Below, piece by piece: positions 1 to 8,298 of a stretch of 64,000 nucleotides of DNA; positions within the stretch are counted from its first letter, which is position 1, and each line of letters begins with the position of its first letter. Origin of the DNA: Paenibacillus sp. NFR01 (GTDB taxonomy: Bacteria > Bacillota > Bacilli > Paenibacillales > Paenibacillaceae); assembly GCF_900111565.1 (NCBI RefSeq), contig NZ_FOIK01000002.1, positions 558,001 to 622,000 of the forward strand, in the 5' to 3' direction. The notes beneath the pieces are model-generated. The model was given only the letters and a program-made list of their open reading frames with translations, was not told the DNA's origin and did no database searches. The translations under genes were made by a program, and so were the position numbers.

Positions 1-325
1 CGGTTTTTCCGGTCGTCTTCACTGTTGCTTCTATATATAGCTCATCGTTGTTGTTATCCGCGAAGCCGACATCCACGCCGGTCAGCGGCAGCGGGTGGCA
101 CATCGGAATCCAGTCGGCGGTTTTTTTGGCCGCCATGATTGCTGCAACTTGGGCCACGGCCAGAACATCGCCTTTGCCGATCTTGCCTGCCTTGATGGCC
201 GTAAGCGTTGTTGGCGCCATCTTTACCATGCTCTGCGCCGTGGCGGAGCGCTTCGTAATATCCTTCTCGCTCACATCCACCATCCGTGCCCGGCCTTGCT
301 CATTAAAATGGGTGAATTCCGTCAT
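1..325 (-). CDS. moaC: Cyclic pyranopterin monophosphate synthase MoaC (partial, C-terminus outside window)
   Basis: MoaC makes cyclic pyranopterin monophosphate in molybdenum cofactor synthesis. The first 108 codons are present, starting MTEFTHFNEQGRARMVDVSE and containing the family hallmark MCHPLPLTGVDV, so the identification is firm. The rest (families are usually about 160 residues) lies beyond base 1. The ATG overlaps the stop of the upstream cyclo-ligase gene in an ATGA junction (322-325), which indicates translational coupling in one operon. Molybdate uptake genes occur later in the window (40008-42589), consistent with molybdenum use by this organism. Confidence 0.93.
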   Translation of the reverse strand, partial: MTEFTHFNEQGRARMVDVSEKDITKRSATAQSMVKMAPTTLTAIKAGKIGKGDVLAVAQVAAIMAAKKTADWIPMCHPLPLTGVDVGFADNNNDELYIEATVKTTGKT

Positions 326-942
326 TTGTTCTCCTTCCGGCAGCGCCAGATGCCATTCTCGGTGATCAGCATGTCCATGAAGGCGTCATGGGGTTCCATC
401 GGCACCTCTGTCACAAGCTGCAATTCATAGGCCAGCCCGGCCCACACCGGCTGTACGCCGCCGCGGGGTGCTTCGCTGCGCCACAGCGCCCTCAGCCGGT
501 CGTAATATCCCTGGCCGTAACCCAACCGGCCGCCCCGGCGGTCGAAGGCCAGCCCGGGAACCAGCACGGCATCCGGTACGGCATCCCAGCTGAGGATGCT
601 TGGCAACGGCTCGTGAATGCCGTAAGTGCCGGGCGCCAGCTCTTCCCAGGAGCGCACCTCATGCAAACTCATGGAGCTGCTGCCCGGAATGACCCGGGGC
701 AGCAGGACCCGTCGCCCGGCCGCCCAGGCCGCGGCAATCAGCGGCCGCGTGTCCAGCTCCGACCGCAGCGGCATGTAAGCGAGCAGCGTTTCCGCGCCTG
801 AGGCCTGAAGCCAATCCTGCGCATGCGCGCAGGCCCGGACCGACAGCTCCCGTCTTTCTTCAGGAGACAGGCCGCCCCGCGCGGCGGCACACTCGGCACG
901 CAGCTGCCGTTTCAGGCTGGCCGCGGAATGGCTGCCTTCCAT
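322..942 (-). CDS. 5-formyltetrahydrofolate cyclo-ligase
   Basis: The 206-residue protein converts 5-formyltetrahydrofolate to 5,10-methenyltetrahydrofolate with ATP, in the cytoplasm. The diagnostic C-terminal motif GGRLGYGQGYYDR is present, as is the N-terminal basic helix typical of the YgfA/MTHFS family, and the length is normal. The start at 942 gives MEGSHSAASLKRQLRAECAA. It overlaps moaC by 4 bases downstream and diverges from the ABC-F gene, sharing the 219-bp region 943-1161. I see no regulatory signal specific to it. Confidence 0.92.
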   Translation of the reverse strand: MEGSHSAASLKRQLRAECAAARGGLSPEERRELSVRACAHAQDWLQASGAETLLAYMPLRSELDTRPLIAAAWAAGRRVLLPRVIPGSSSMSLHEVRSWEELAPGTYGIHEPLPSILSWDAVPDAVLVPGLAFDRRGGRLGYGQGYYDRLRALWRSEAPRGGVQPVWAGLAYELQLVTEVPMEPHDAFMDMLITENGIWRCRKENK

Positions 943-1109
943 CGGCGTGCCTCCTCTAATGGATTTTCTGCAAAGCGTATCATCGTATGTAAATTCAGTT
1001 TACCACTCTTCTCCCCGGTTCGCCAAGGTCGTGTCATACCGCCTGTTACGCGAATCATCTCGCGCGGCGGCTGCTTTTCATGTAAACTAGAAGATAAAAG
1101 TCTAAACGC

Positions 1110-1149
1110 GCGGAGCTTCAAGCTCCGCTTGAAATACGCAAGGGCGGAG
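1110..1149 (+). promoter_or_regulatory. Candidate ribosome-binding-site switch in the ABC-F leader
   Basis: Bases 1110-1128 form a perfect inverted repeat (GCGGAGCTT, C, AAGCTCCGC). Its right arm CTCCGC (1123-1128) is also complementary to GCGGAG at 1144-1149, which is the Shine-Dalgarno region of the ABC-F start at 1162. The two pairings exclude each other, so the leader could alternate between an exposed and a hidden ribosome binding site. This is direct base-pair complementarity; function is inference. I see no convincing leader peptide with its own ribosome binding site. Confidence 0.4.
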
Positions 1150-1161
1150 GTTTCAATCGGT

Positions 1162-3117
1162 ATGCTTCTTCAAGCGACAGGAATCACAAAATCATACGGA
1201 ATTCAAAACATATTGGACGGCATCAGCCTGCAGGTCGGCGAAAAGGAACGGGTAGGGCTCGTCGGCGTCAATGGCGCCGGCAAATCGACCTTTCTGCAAA
1301 TTTTGGCCGGCGAAATGTCTTATGACGGCGGGCAGATTTTTAAATCCAAAGAAACGACGATCGGCTATTTGGCCCAGAACGGCGGCCTGCAATCCGACAA
1401 AACCATTCAGGAGGAAATGCTGGCCGTCTTCGCCCCGCTGATCGAAGCCGAGGCGGAGCTGCGGCAGCTGGAAGCGGACATCGCCGATCCGGTGCTGGCG
1501 GAGGACGAGAAGCGGTACGAAGAGCTGCTGGAGCGTTATGCCCGACGTTCGGACTGGTTCAAGGACCACGGCGGCTATGAGATGGAGACGCGCATCCGCA
1601 GCGTGCTGCACGGGATGGGCTTTGGCTCGTTTGCCCCGGACACGCCGATCGCCACGCTCAGCGGCGGACAGAAGACGCGGCTCGCGCTCGCCCGCATTCT
1701 GCTGCAGGCACCGGATCTGCTTATGCTCGACGAACCGACCAACCATCTGGACATCGAGACATTGACCTGGCTGGAGGATTATTTGCGCAGCTATCCGGGC
1801 GGCATCCTCGTCGTGTCCCATGACCGGTATTTCCTCGACCGGCTGGTGACGACCATCGTCGAGATCGAACGCCATCAGTCCCGCCGGTACACCGGCAACT
1901 ACAGCCGGTATATCGAGCTGAAAGCGGCGGAATACGAATCCCGCATGAAGCAATACGAGAAGCAGCAGGATGAAATCCAGCGGATGGAGGATTTTGTACA
2001 GAAGAACATCGTGCGCGCCTCCACCACCAAGCGGGCACAGAGCCGGCGTAAGGCGCTGGAGAAGATGGACCGTATCGAGAAACCGCTCGGCGATCTGAAA
2101 AAGGCGAGCTTCTCATTTGAGCCGGATTTCATGTCCGGCAAGGAAGTGCTGCAGGTCCGCAATGTCTCCGTGGCCTTTAATGAGAGCGCCGCGCCGCTGT
2201 TTAAGGACGTATCCTTTGAACTGCGCCGGGGCGAAACGGCCGCGCTGATCGGGCCGAACGGGATCGGCAAATCGACGCTGCTGCAATGCCTGACCGGAAG
2301 CCGTCAGCCTTCCGCCGGAACGGTGAACTGGGGCGCCAAGGTCAAGATTGATTACTACGATCAGGAGCAGACGCGTCTGAATCCGAAGAATACAGTTCTG
2401 GAAGAGCTGTGGAGCGAATATCCGATGCTGGAGGAAGCGCGCATCCGGACCGTGCTCGGCAATTTCCTGTTCAGCGGCGAAGATGTCCTGAAGAAGGTCT
2501 CCGCCTTAAGCGGCGGCGAAAAAGCGCGGGTCGCGCTCTCCAAGCTGATGCTGCGCGGCGCCAACATGCTCATTCTCGACGAACCGACCAACCATCTCGA
2601 CCTGGTCAGCCGCGAGGTGCTGGAAGCGGCGCTGATCGATTTTGAAGGCACGCTGCTGTTCATCTCCCATGACCGGTACTTCCTGAACAAAATGGCCGAG
2701 CGCGTGCTGGAACTGCATCCCGGCGGCGTGAACCATTATCTCGGTAACTATGACGACTATACGGAGAAAAAACGCGAGCTCGAAGCCATCGCCCTGGACG
2801 AGGCGGAGCAGGCAGCTCTTAAAACCTCCAAAGCTGCGGAGCCGGATCCCCTGTCTGCCGATAAAAGCAGCGCTTCTTCCTATGAAGCCGATAAACAGGC
2901 CAAACGCGAAGAGCGTAACCGTCAGCGGCGGCTTGGGGAGCTGGAGGAATCCATCGCCCGGCTGGAGACGGAAATTGGCGGAATCGAAGCCGAAATGACC
3001 CAACCCGAAGTGTATCAGGATTACATGGCCCTGCAGGAACATGAGAGTCAGCTGAAGGAGAAAAAGGCACTTCTTGCCGCCTGGTTCGACGAATGGGAGA
3101 CGCTGGCCGGCGAATAG
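1162..3117 (+). CDS. ydiF: ABC-F family ATPase, YdiF-like
   Basis: A 651-residue soluble twin-ATPase protein with no membrane domain. ABC-F proteins act on ribosomes (translation factors or antibiotic protection). Seen: first Walker A GVNGAGKST at about 35-43, signature LSGGQKTRLALA, Walker B LMLDEPTNHLD; a charged interdomain linker; second Walker A GPNGIGKST at about 363, LSGGEKARVALS and LILDEPTNHLD; then a charged coiled-coil tail. The reading frame is open back to 823, but the family N-terminus MLLQATGITKSYG begins at 1162 after GGCGGAGG at 1143-1150. Size and neighbourhood (tsaD and moaC nearby) match B. subtilis YdiF as I recall it. Whether it confers drug resistance cannot be read from the sequence. 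Confidence 0.9.
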   Translation: MLLQATGITKSYGIQNILDGISLQVGEKERVGLVGVNGAGKSTFLQILAGEMSYDGGQIFKSKETTIGYLAQNGGLQSDKTIQEEMLAVFAPLIEAEAELRQLEADIADPVLAEDEKRYEELLERYARRSDWFKDHGGYEMETRIRSVLHGMGFGSFAPDTPIATLSGGQKTRLALARILLQAPDLLMLDEPTNHLDIETLTWLEDYLRSYPGGILVVSHDRYFLDRLVTTIVEIERHQSRRYTGNYSRYIELKAAEYESRMKQYEKQQDEIQRMEDFVQKNIVRASTTKRAQSRRKALEKMDRIEKPLGDLKKASFSFEPDFMSGKEVLQVRNVSVAFNESAAPLFKDVSFELRRGETAALIGPNGIGKSTLLQCLTGSRQPSAGTVNWGAKVKIDYYDQEQTRLNPKNTVLEELWSEYPMLEEARIRTVLGNFLFSGEDVLKKVSALSGGEKARVALSKLMLRGANMLILDEPTNHLDLVSREVLEAALIDFEGTLLFISHDRYFLNKMAERVLELHPGGVNHYLGNYDDYTEKKRELEAIALDEAEQAALKTSKAAEPDPLSADKSSASSYEADKQAKREERNRQRRLGELEESIARLETEIGGIEAEMTQPEVYQDYMALQEHESQLKEKKALLAAWFDEWETLAGE

Positions 3118-3172
3118 TGCCGGTTTACACCGTCGAAATATTTTTTAACTTTCCGATTTTGTTCATATCCGC

Positions 3173-3431
3173 TTATACACAAGCTCATCCACAGTTTCCG
3201 TGCATAAGTGCGGTTTAAAAAAGGCCCAATTGGGCCTTTTTTATGCGTTATACCGCCATTTTAATTGTCAAGGACTTTTTATCCACCATTTTATCCACAT
3301 TATCCACAATTCTCACAGAAAGGCGCGCCGCCTTTTACAGGGAAAAACCGGGTTAAAAAAATCGGCGGATTTGCTGATTTTACACGCTTTTTACACAAAA
3401 CCGCAAGAATATGTGGATAACCTTGTCCACA
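3173..3431. other. DnaA-box cluster in a 368-bp intergenic region
   Basis: The space between ydiF and leuA (3118-3485) holds no gene but many DnaA-box words. Exact matches to TTATNCACA: 3173-3181 (TTATACACA), 3291-3299 and 3300-3308 (TTATCCACA twice, directly abutting), and 3412-3420 on the opposite strand (TGTGGATAA). One-mismatch copies: 3185-3193, 3279-3287, 3389-3397 and 3423-3431. This density is far above chance for a 9-mer in 260 bp. There is no dnaA or dnaN here, so it is not a canonical origin; a DnaA-titrating or regulatory cluster is more likely. Confidence 0.75.
3217..3242 (+). terminator. Intrinsic terminator of the ABC-F gene
   Basis: A-rich perfect palindrome AAGGCCCAATTGGGCCTT flanked by A and T runs, 100 bases after the ABC-F stop codon. 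The T run on the plus strand fits termination of ydiF; the symmetry would allow it to work for leuA transcripts as well. Confidence 0.8.
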
Positions 3432-3485
3432 GCTTGACAAATCCCTTTATCCAAAAAATGCCGGAATTCGTCAAGACTGCGGCAT

Positions 3486-5042
3486 TTATTGAGCCGCTGC
3501 GGCATTCTCCTCTTCTTCGGAAGACAGGAGCGCTGAATTGCAGGCCGCGATGTAGGCCAGGCCGGCCGCCATTACGATATCGCGGTGGACCGCTGTCCCC
3601 CGGAATGGCCGGCCGCCGCGCTCCACCATCACCGCCGCTTCCGCCTGGGCATCCTCACCGCTGCCCAGCGAGTGCAGCTCCAGCCCGGCGAAGGCAATCT
3701 CCTCGGCGATGCCTTGGGCAATCGCCGAAATGACCGCCTCGAGCGGGCCGCTGCCCGTGCTCGTGTAAGATGCCTCGCGGCCGCTGCTGAGGTGGCGGAC
3801 CGACACGGCCGCCACGCGGTGCGGCGCGCTGCCGGCGAGCACCTGCACGTCGCCCAGTTCATACACCTGGACGCCTTGGCCCGTGGCGCTGCTGACCATG
3901 CGCAGCAGCTCGTCGTCGCTGACCGTCTTCTGGCGGTCAGCCGCCACCTTGAACGCGTCATACAGCGCGTCCAGCTCCTGGCCTTCCAGCGCGATGCCGT
4001 ATTTGGCCGCGCGGTCCTTCAAGGCATGCCGGCCGGAATGTTTGCCGAGCACGATCATGCTGCGCGGGATGCCCAGCCGCTCCGGATCCATAATCTCGTA
4101 GTTGCTGCGATCCTTCAGCAGCCCGTCCTGATGGATACCTGATTCATGCTGGAACGCGTTGCGGCCGACGACCGGCTTATTGTAAGCGATCGGAAAATGC
4201 ATCGCGCCGCTGATCATCCGCGACGTTTCGTACAGCTGCTCCAGGGCGATGCCGGTCTTGGCGTTCAGTGCGTCTCCGCGCGTCTCCAGCGCCATCACCA
4301 GCTCCTCGAGCGCACAGTTCCCGGTGCGCTCGCCGACGCCGTTGACCGTCACTTCGATCTGCGTCGCCCCGCCGCCGATCGCCGCCAGGCTGTTCGCGAC
4401 GGCCAGCCCCAGGTCGTTATGGCAGTGTGCGCTGAACGCGACCCGGTCCGCACCGCGGGCGCCGGCCCGCACGCGGCGGAACATCTCGCCGTATTCCTGC
4501 GGCAGCGCATACCCGACGGTATCGGGCAGGTTGATGATCGTCGCCCCCTCCTCAATGACGGCCTCGACCATTTCGATCAAATCGTCGATTCCCGTCCGCG
4601 CCGCATCCATCGCCGTGAATTCCACGGCATCGCTGAATTGTTTGGCGTAAGCCGTCATTTCACGCGCAGCCGCGACTACTTCGGGTCTGCTTTTGCGCAG
4701 CTGATGGCGCAGATGGATATCCGACGAGGAAATAAACAGGTGAATCCGCCGGCGTTCGGCATCGCGGGTAGCGCGGACGGCGGCGTCGATATCGCCCTTG
4801 ACCGCGCGTGCAAAGCCGCAGATCTCAACGCCGTGAACGAGCCGGGAGATCGTCTCTACCGCCGCGAAGTCGCCGGGGCTGGACACCGGGAAGCCGGGCT
4901 CCAGCACATCGACGCCCAGGGCGGCCAGCTTTTTGGCCAGCACGATTTTCTGCTCCGGCGTCAGGCTTGCGCCGGGCGCTTGCTCACCGTCTCGCAGCGT
5001 GGTATCAAAAATCTGGATACGTTTTTTCACGGGAATAATCAT
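3486..5042 (-). CDS. leuA: 2-isopropylmalate synthase
   Basis: LeuA condenses 2-oxoisovalerate with acetyl-CoA, the first committed step of leucine synthesis. The 518-residue protein starts MIIPVKKRIQIFDTTLRDGE and has the DRE-TIM catalytic motif LRDGEQAPG (about 17-24), the metal-binding HCHNDLG motif (His206 and His208) and a C-terminal regulatory (LeuA dimer) domain rich in Ala/Gly. Start is supported by AGGAGG seven bases upstream. It is a single gene behind two leucine-specific T-boxes, which argues for isopropylmalate rather than citramalate synthesis. The remaining ilv/leu genes are not in the window, so a second leuA elsewhere is possible. Confidence 0.93.
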   Translation of the reverse strand: MIIPVKKRIQIFDTTLRDGEQAPGASLTPEQKIVLAKKLAALGVDVLEPGFPVSSPGDFAAVETISRLVHGVEICGFARAVKGDIDAAVRATRDAERRRIHLFISSSDIHLRHQLRKSRPEVVAAAREMTAYAKQFSDAVEFTAMDAARTGIDDLIEMVEAVIEEGATIINLPDTVGYALPQEYGEMFRRVRAGARGADRVAFSAHCHNDLGLAVANSLAAIGGGATQIEVTVNGVGERTGNCALEELVMALETRGDALNAKTGIALEQLYETSRMISGAMHFPIAYNKPVVGRNAFQHESGIHQDGLLKDRSNYEIMDPERLGIPRSMIVLGKHSGRHALKDRAAKYGIALEGQELDALYDAFKVAADRQKTVSDDELLRMVSSATGQGVQVYELGDVQVLAGSAPHRVAAVSVRHLSSGREASYTSTGSGPLEAVISAIAQGIAEEIAFAGLELHSLGSGEDAQAEAAVMVERGGRPFRGTAVHRDIVMAAGLAYIAACNSALLSSEEEENAAAAQ

Positions 5043-5245
5043 CTTCGTTCCTCCTGGTCAGTTGATTTCACACCTGATTCACTTGCCTGCAAAACGCATG
5101 TCGACCTGCGCCTTGCCCTTTCCCCGCCCGCCTGCTGCCGGCAGCGTCCCCCTAAACAATCCTCGCAAAGCGGCGCGCATGCTGTTGAGCCATGCCGATA
5201 CTGTGCGTGAGCCTCCTAACATCCAATCTTTATTCCTGCAAACGC

Positions 5246-5560
5246 AAAAAACCCGCCGTCTCCGGAAGAGACGACGGGTTGCCCCACCGCGGTACCACTC
5301 TCATTGGCGCTTGAGGCTGCCTACCGGCATACCCTCTGCTGCGCCCAGCTTATCCGCCGCCCTGCCGCCGGTTTGGCCGAACCGGTAACAGGGCGATGAA
5401 GTCCGATAACGGGGACCTGCCGTAACGGCGTACGCTGCTTCGCTTTCCGCCGCTCCGCTCCCGGGCGAGTTCAATGCCTGTGCTGGCGTCTGCGTCGCAC
5501 CTTCCCGCAGCTCTCTGTTCGCCCCCGGCATTTACTGCTCCCGTTCTTCACGAGTCATGT
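5246..5560 (-). ncRNA. T-box leader 2 (leucine, proximal to leuA)
   Basis: Read on the minus strand, this leader has a stem I with an AGTA motif and CAGAGAGCTGCGG-type distal elements, a specifier-loop signature GAA-CTC-G with CTC (Leu) at 5469-5467, the T-box sequence AGAGTGGTACCGCG at 5301-5288, and a terminator (stem with one mismatch, 5251-5279, followed by six T). Uncharged tRNA-Leu(GAG) should stabilise the antiterminator. About 200 bases without an evident element separate its terminator from the leuA start. Confidence 0.9.
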
Positions 5561-5579
5561 TTTGATCTCAGCTAAAATG

Positions 5580-5882
5580 ATGGAGACGCAAAAAAGCCCG
5601 TCGTCTCCTGCAAGAGACGACGGGCCGAATGACCGCCGCGGTACCACTCTTGTTGATCTTCTCCTCAGGCATTACATTCGCCCGAAGCCCAAAGACCCAC
5701 CTCAATGCCCGATCACGGAGGCTACCCGTACACGATGTACATCGCGCTGCCGCCCGCATTAGGCGCCGCCCGCTTCCACCGTTCCGCTCATGGACGAGTT
5801 CAGGACTCCATCGGCTGCGTCGCACCCACCCGCAGCTCTCTTGACCCGGAGCTTCCCTACTGCTTCCCTTCATTGCGTTTCA
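5580..5882 (-). ncRNA. T-box leader 1 (leucine, promoter-proximal)
   Basis: A second complete T-box lies directly upstream of the first. It has AGAGAGCTGCGGG in stem I, specifier signature GAA-CTC-G with CTC (Leu) at 5798-5796, T-box sequence AGAGTGGTACCGCG at 5650-5637, and a perfect terminator stem GCCCGTCGTCTC/GAGACGACGGGC (about 5596-5625) with a T run. It reads the same codon as T-box 2 and shares its organisation, but the linking regions differ, so it is not a simple recent duplication. No promoter is seen between the two. Confidence 0.9.
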
Positions 5883-5898
5883 CTTTATAATTGGGAAC

Positions 5899-5928
5899 AT
5901 TATACCCATCGCCCATCCGGGATGTCAA
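5899..5928 (-). promoter_or_regulatory. Sigma-A promoter of the T-box/leuA transcript
   Basis: On the minus strand TTGACA (5928-5923) and TATAAT (5904-5899) are both perfect consensus hexamers, separated by 18 bp. The -35 overlaps the tsaD stop codon, so the leuA unit starts inside the end of the tsa operon. Initiation near 5892 would place T-box 1 directly at the 5' end. Confidence 0.88.
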
Positions 5929-6980
5929 TAGGCGGGTTCCCTGACCGACCAATTCTCCAGCGAAAGCCCCGGATCGGCGACCAGGTCCAGCGGAGCGCCG
6001 CCGTCATGCCGCCATTTGACATCGGCGGCCGCCGCGATCATCGCCGCATTGTCTGTGCAGTAGACCGGAGGCGGAATGATCAGCTTGATGCCCTCTTCCG
6101 CGCAGCGGCGGATCAGCACCTCGCGCAGCCCTTTATTCGCGGCTACGCCGCCGCTCAGAAGCAGCTGTCTAGCGTCATTAGCTTTGGCCGCGCGGACCGC
6201 CTTCTCCACCAGCACCTCGACGACCGATTCCTGGAAGCCGCGGGCAATGCCGGCCACATCGGGCTCGAGCCCCTTCATCTTGCTCTGGTTAACGACATTC
6301 AGTACGGCCGATTTGAGGCCGCTGAAGCTGAAATCGTATGAGCCCGGCTCCAGCCAGACTCGCGGCAGCGGCACCGCTTCCTCCGCTTCGCGCGCAAGCT
6401 TGTCCACATGCGGGCCACCCGGATACGGAAACCCAAGCGCACGGGCTACCTTGTCATAAGCCTCGCCAACGGCGTCATCCCGCGTGCGGCCAATGATACG
6501 GAAGCTGCCCTCCCGCTCCAGCAGCACCAGCTCGGTGTGGCCGCCGGAAACGACCAGTGTCATACAGGGATACTGCAGCTCCTCAACGAGACGGTTGGCA
6601 TATATATGCCCGGCGATATGATGCGTGCCGATGAGCGGCTTGTCCCAAGCCAGCGCCAGTCCTTTGGCCGCTACGACGCCGACGAGCAGCGCGCCGACCA
6701 GCCCCGGGCCTTGCGTCACGGCGACGGCCGTCAGCTCAGCCGGCTTGACCTTCGCCTCGGCGAGCGCTTCCTCGACAATTCGAGTGATGACTTCCACATG
6801 CTTGCGGGAAGCCACCTCCGGCACGACGCCGCCAAAGGCGCGATGCGTTTCGATCTGGCTGGACACGATGTTGGACAGCACTTCGGTTCCGCCTTTGACG
6901 ACGGCAACCGAGGTTTCGTCGCAGCTGGTTTCAATGGCTAATATCAATGCGGGCGCAGCCGCGCCCGTTAACTTCGTCAT
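5925..6980 (-). CDS. tsaD: tRNA N6-adenosine threonylcarbamoyltransferase TsaD
   Basis: TsaD transfers the threonylcarbamoyl group to A37 of ANN-decoding tRNAs. The 351-residue protein has the ILAIETSCDETS start of the ASKHA fold, the metal-binding HHIAGH motif and the glycine-rich VSGGHTELVL segment; the length is standard. The ATG overlaps the rimI stop in an ATGA junction, so it is translationally coupled as the last gene of tsaE-tsaB-rimI-tsaD. Formerly called gcp; B. subtilis has the same gene order. Confidence 0.96.
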   Translation of the reverse strand: MTKLTGAAAPALILAIETSCDETSVAVVKGGTEVLSNIVSSQIETHRAFGGVVPEVASRKHVEVITRIVEEALAEAKVKPAELTAVAVTQGPGLVGALLVGVVAAKGLALAWDKPLIGTHHIAGHIYANRLVEELQYPCMTLVVSGGHTELVLLEREGSFRIIGRTRDDAVGEAYDKVARALGFPYPGGPHVDKLAREAEEAVPLPRVWLEPGSYDFSFSGLKSAVLNVVNQSKMKGLEPDVAGIARGFQESVVEVLVEKAVRAAKANDARQLLLSGGVAANKGLREVLIRRCAEEGIKLIIPPPVYCTDNAAMIAAAADVKWRHDGGAPLDLVADPGLSLENWSVREPAY

Positions 6981-7501
6981 GGGTAATCCACTCTTCCTTC
7001 CATCACTCCCGGCTCCTCATAAGCCGGCAAATCCGCCCACATAATGAGCGCGTCCTCCCGGTTGTCCGAATAATAGCCCCGGCGGGTGCCGGCGGGCCGG
7101 AATCCTTTTTTGCGGTACAGATTCTGTGCTACCTCGTTCGAGACCCGGACCTCCAGCGTAATGGACTTCATTCCGACCTGTACCGCCGTTTTCATCAGCT
7201 CGTCCATCAGTCGCTCGCCCCATTTGCGCCCGCGGAACATTTGCAGCAGCGCGATGTTGGTGACATGCGCTTCATCGACGATCGCCCACATCCCCGCATA
7301 ACCGATAATGCGCCCGTCCAGCTCCATCACCATATATTTGGCAAAATGGTTATGGGTCAGCTCATTGCGGAACGCCTCCGCCGTCCACGGCATCGTAAAC
7401 GCCTCATGCTCAATCTCCATCACTTCCGGGATGTCCTGAAGTTTCATCGGCCGGAAAATCAGCCGCGATTCCTGCTCTTTGTATGACTCCGCTTCGCTCA
7501 T
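6977..7501 (-). CDS. rimI: Ribosomal-protein-alanine N-acetyltransferase RimI-like (GNAT)
   Basis: A 174-residue GNAT acetyltransferase. The acetyl-CoA loop is present as MFRGRKWGERLMDEL and the C-terminal NLYRKKGFRPAGTRRGYY segment is typical of RimI. The family acetylates N-terminal alanine of ribosomal protein S18 in E. coli; the target in Bacillota is less certain. Its ATG overlaps the tsaB stop by 4 bases and its stop overlaps tsaD by 4 bases. Confidence 0.9.
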   Translation of the reverse strand: MSEAESYKEQESRLIFRPMKLQDIPEVMEIEHEAFTMPWTAEAFRNELTHNHFAKYMVMELDGRIIGYAGMWAIVDEAHVTNIALLQMFRGRKWGERLMDELMKTAVQVGMKSITLEVRVSNEVAQNLYRKKGFRPAGTRRGYYSDNREDALIMWADLPAYEEPGVMEGRVDYP

Positions 7502-8298
7502 GGCTGATTCAGGCTCCCTTCCCGGCTCCGGCGGAGATTGGCTTCTGCTTCGGAGAGCTGGGTATAGTTCGGAATTAAATCATGCGCGTCATCCGCAGCA
7601 CGATAAATGCCGCTCGCCCCCAAAAGTCCAACCCAGCGGCCCTCCAGTTCGTAAGGAGCGACTGCCACCTCGGTTTCGAGGAACAGAGGCTCCAGCACTT
7701 CGTTCCTTCCGTGCAGCGACGTCTCCCCGACAAACCGGATGATCCCGGGCTTTTGGCCTTCGGTTTCGGCTTCCGCGATCCGCTGCTTCAGCTCCAGCAC
7801 CCAATCGGCCATGAGCCGGATGCCGTCCGCCGCCAGGCGGCGGGGCGGCGCCGATCTTTCCGCAGCGTATACGGCGGTATAAGCCTGCCCCCGGCGTGCG
7901 TCGATCAGCGGCACGATCCATTCCGTTTCCGGTCTTGCACTATCGCGCTCGGCTGATGCCGCTTGGTACCCGCCCCAAGCCAAGGCATGCAGGCTGGAGA
8001 TGCCGATGACCGGGACGTTCCAGGCCCAGGCCAGCGTTTTGGCGGCCGTCACCGCGATGCGGGTACCGGTATAGGAGCCCGGACCGATGCCTACGGCAAT
8101 GCCCTCCAGCCGGTCCGGCGCCGTCTCGGACGCCCGCAGCGCTTCCTGTATAATCGGCAGCAGATGCACCGAGTGATTCCGTTCGCCTGTCGCGTTGATC
8201 TCGCGGATCAATTCTCCCTGTTCGGTAATGGCGACCCCGAGCACGGCCGTCGATGTATCCAGCGCCAAAAGCCGCTTGCGCGGCCCGTTATTTTTCAT
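7498..8298 (-). CDS. tsaB: tRNA threonylcarbamoyladenosine complex dimerisation subunit TsaB
   Basis: TsaB is the catalytically inactive paralogue of TsaD that scaffolds the t6A synthesis complex. The 266-residue protein has the LLALDTSTAVLGVAI N-terminus and the GIGPGSYTGTRIAVT motif diagnostic of TsaB. ATGs occur at 8304 and 8298; the second is better spaced from AGG and is used here. It overlaps the tsaE end by 11 bases and couples to rimI downstream. Confidence 0.94.
   Translation of the reverse strand: MKNNGPRKRLLALDTSTAVLGVAITEQGELIREINATGERNHSVHLLPIIQEALRASETAPDRLEGIAVGIGPGSYTGTRIAVTAAKTLAWAWNVPVIGISSLHALAWGGYQAASAERDSARPETEWIVPLIDARRGQAYTAVYAAERSAPPRRLAADGIRLMADWVLELKQRIAEAETEGQKPGIIRFVGETSLHGRNEVLEPLFLETEVAVAPYELEGRWVGLLGASGIYRAADDAHDLIPNYTQLSEAEANLRRSREGSLNQP

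Noticed and set aside
823..1161. N-terminal extension of the ABC-F frame
   Set aside because: The extension overlaps the divergent cyclo-ligase gene, has no family similarity and would ignore the ribosome binding site at 1143-1150.
3118..3485. Replication origin
   Set aside because: DnaA boxes are dense, but dnaA, dnaN and a clear AT-rich unwinding element with DnaA-trios are absent and the neighbours are metabolic genes.
5152..5193. A 13-codon minus-strand frame between T-box 2 and leuA, considered as a leader peptide
   Set aside because: AGGAGG lies about 18 bases from its ATG, too far, and it contains no leucine codon run; leucine control is explained by the T-boxes.
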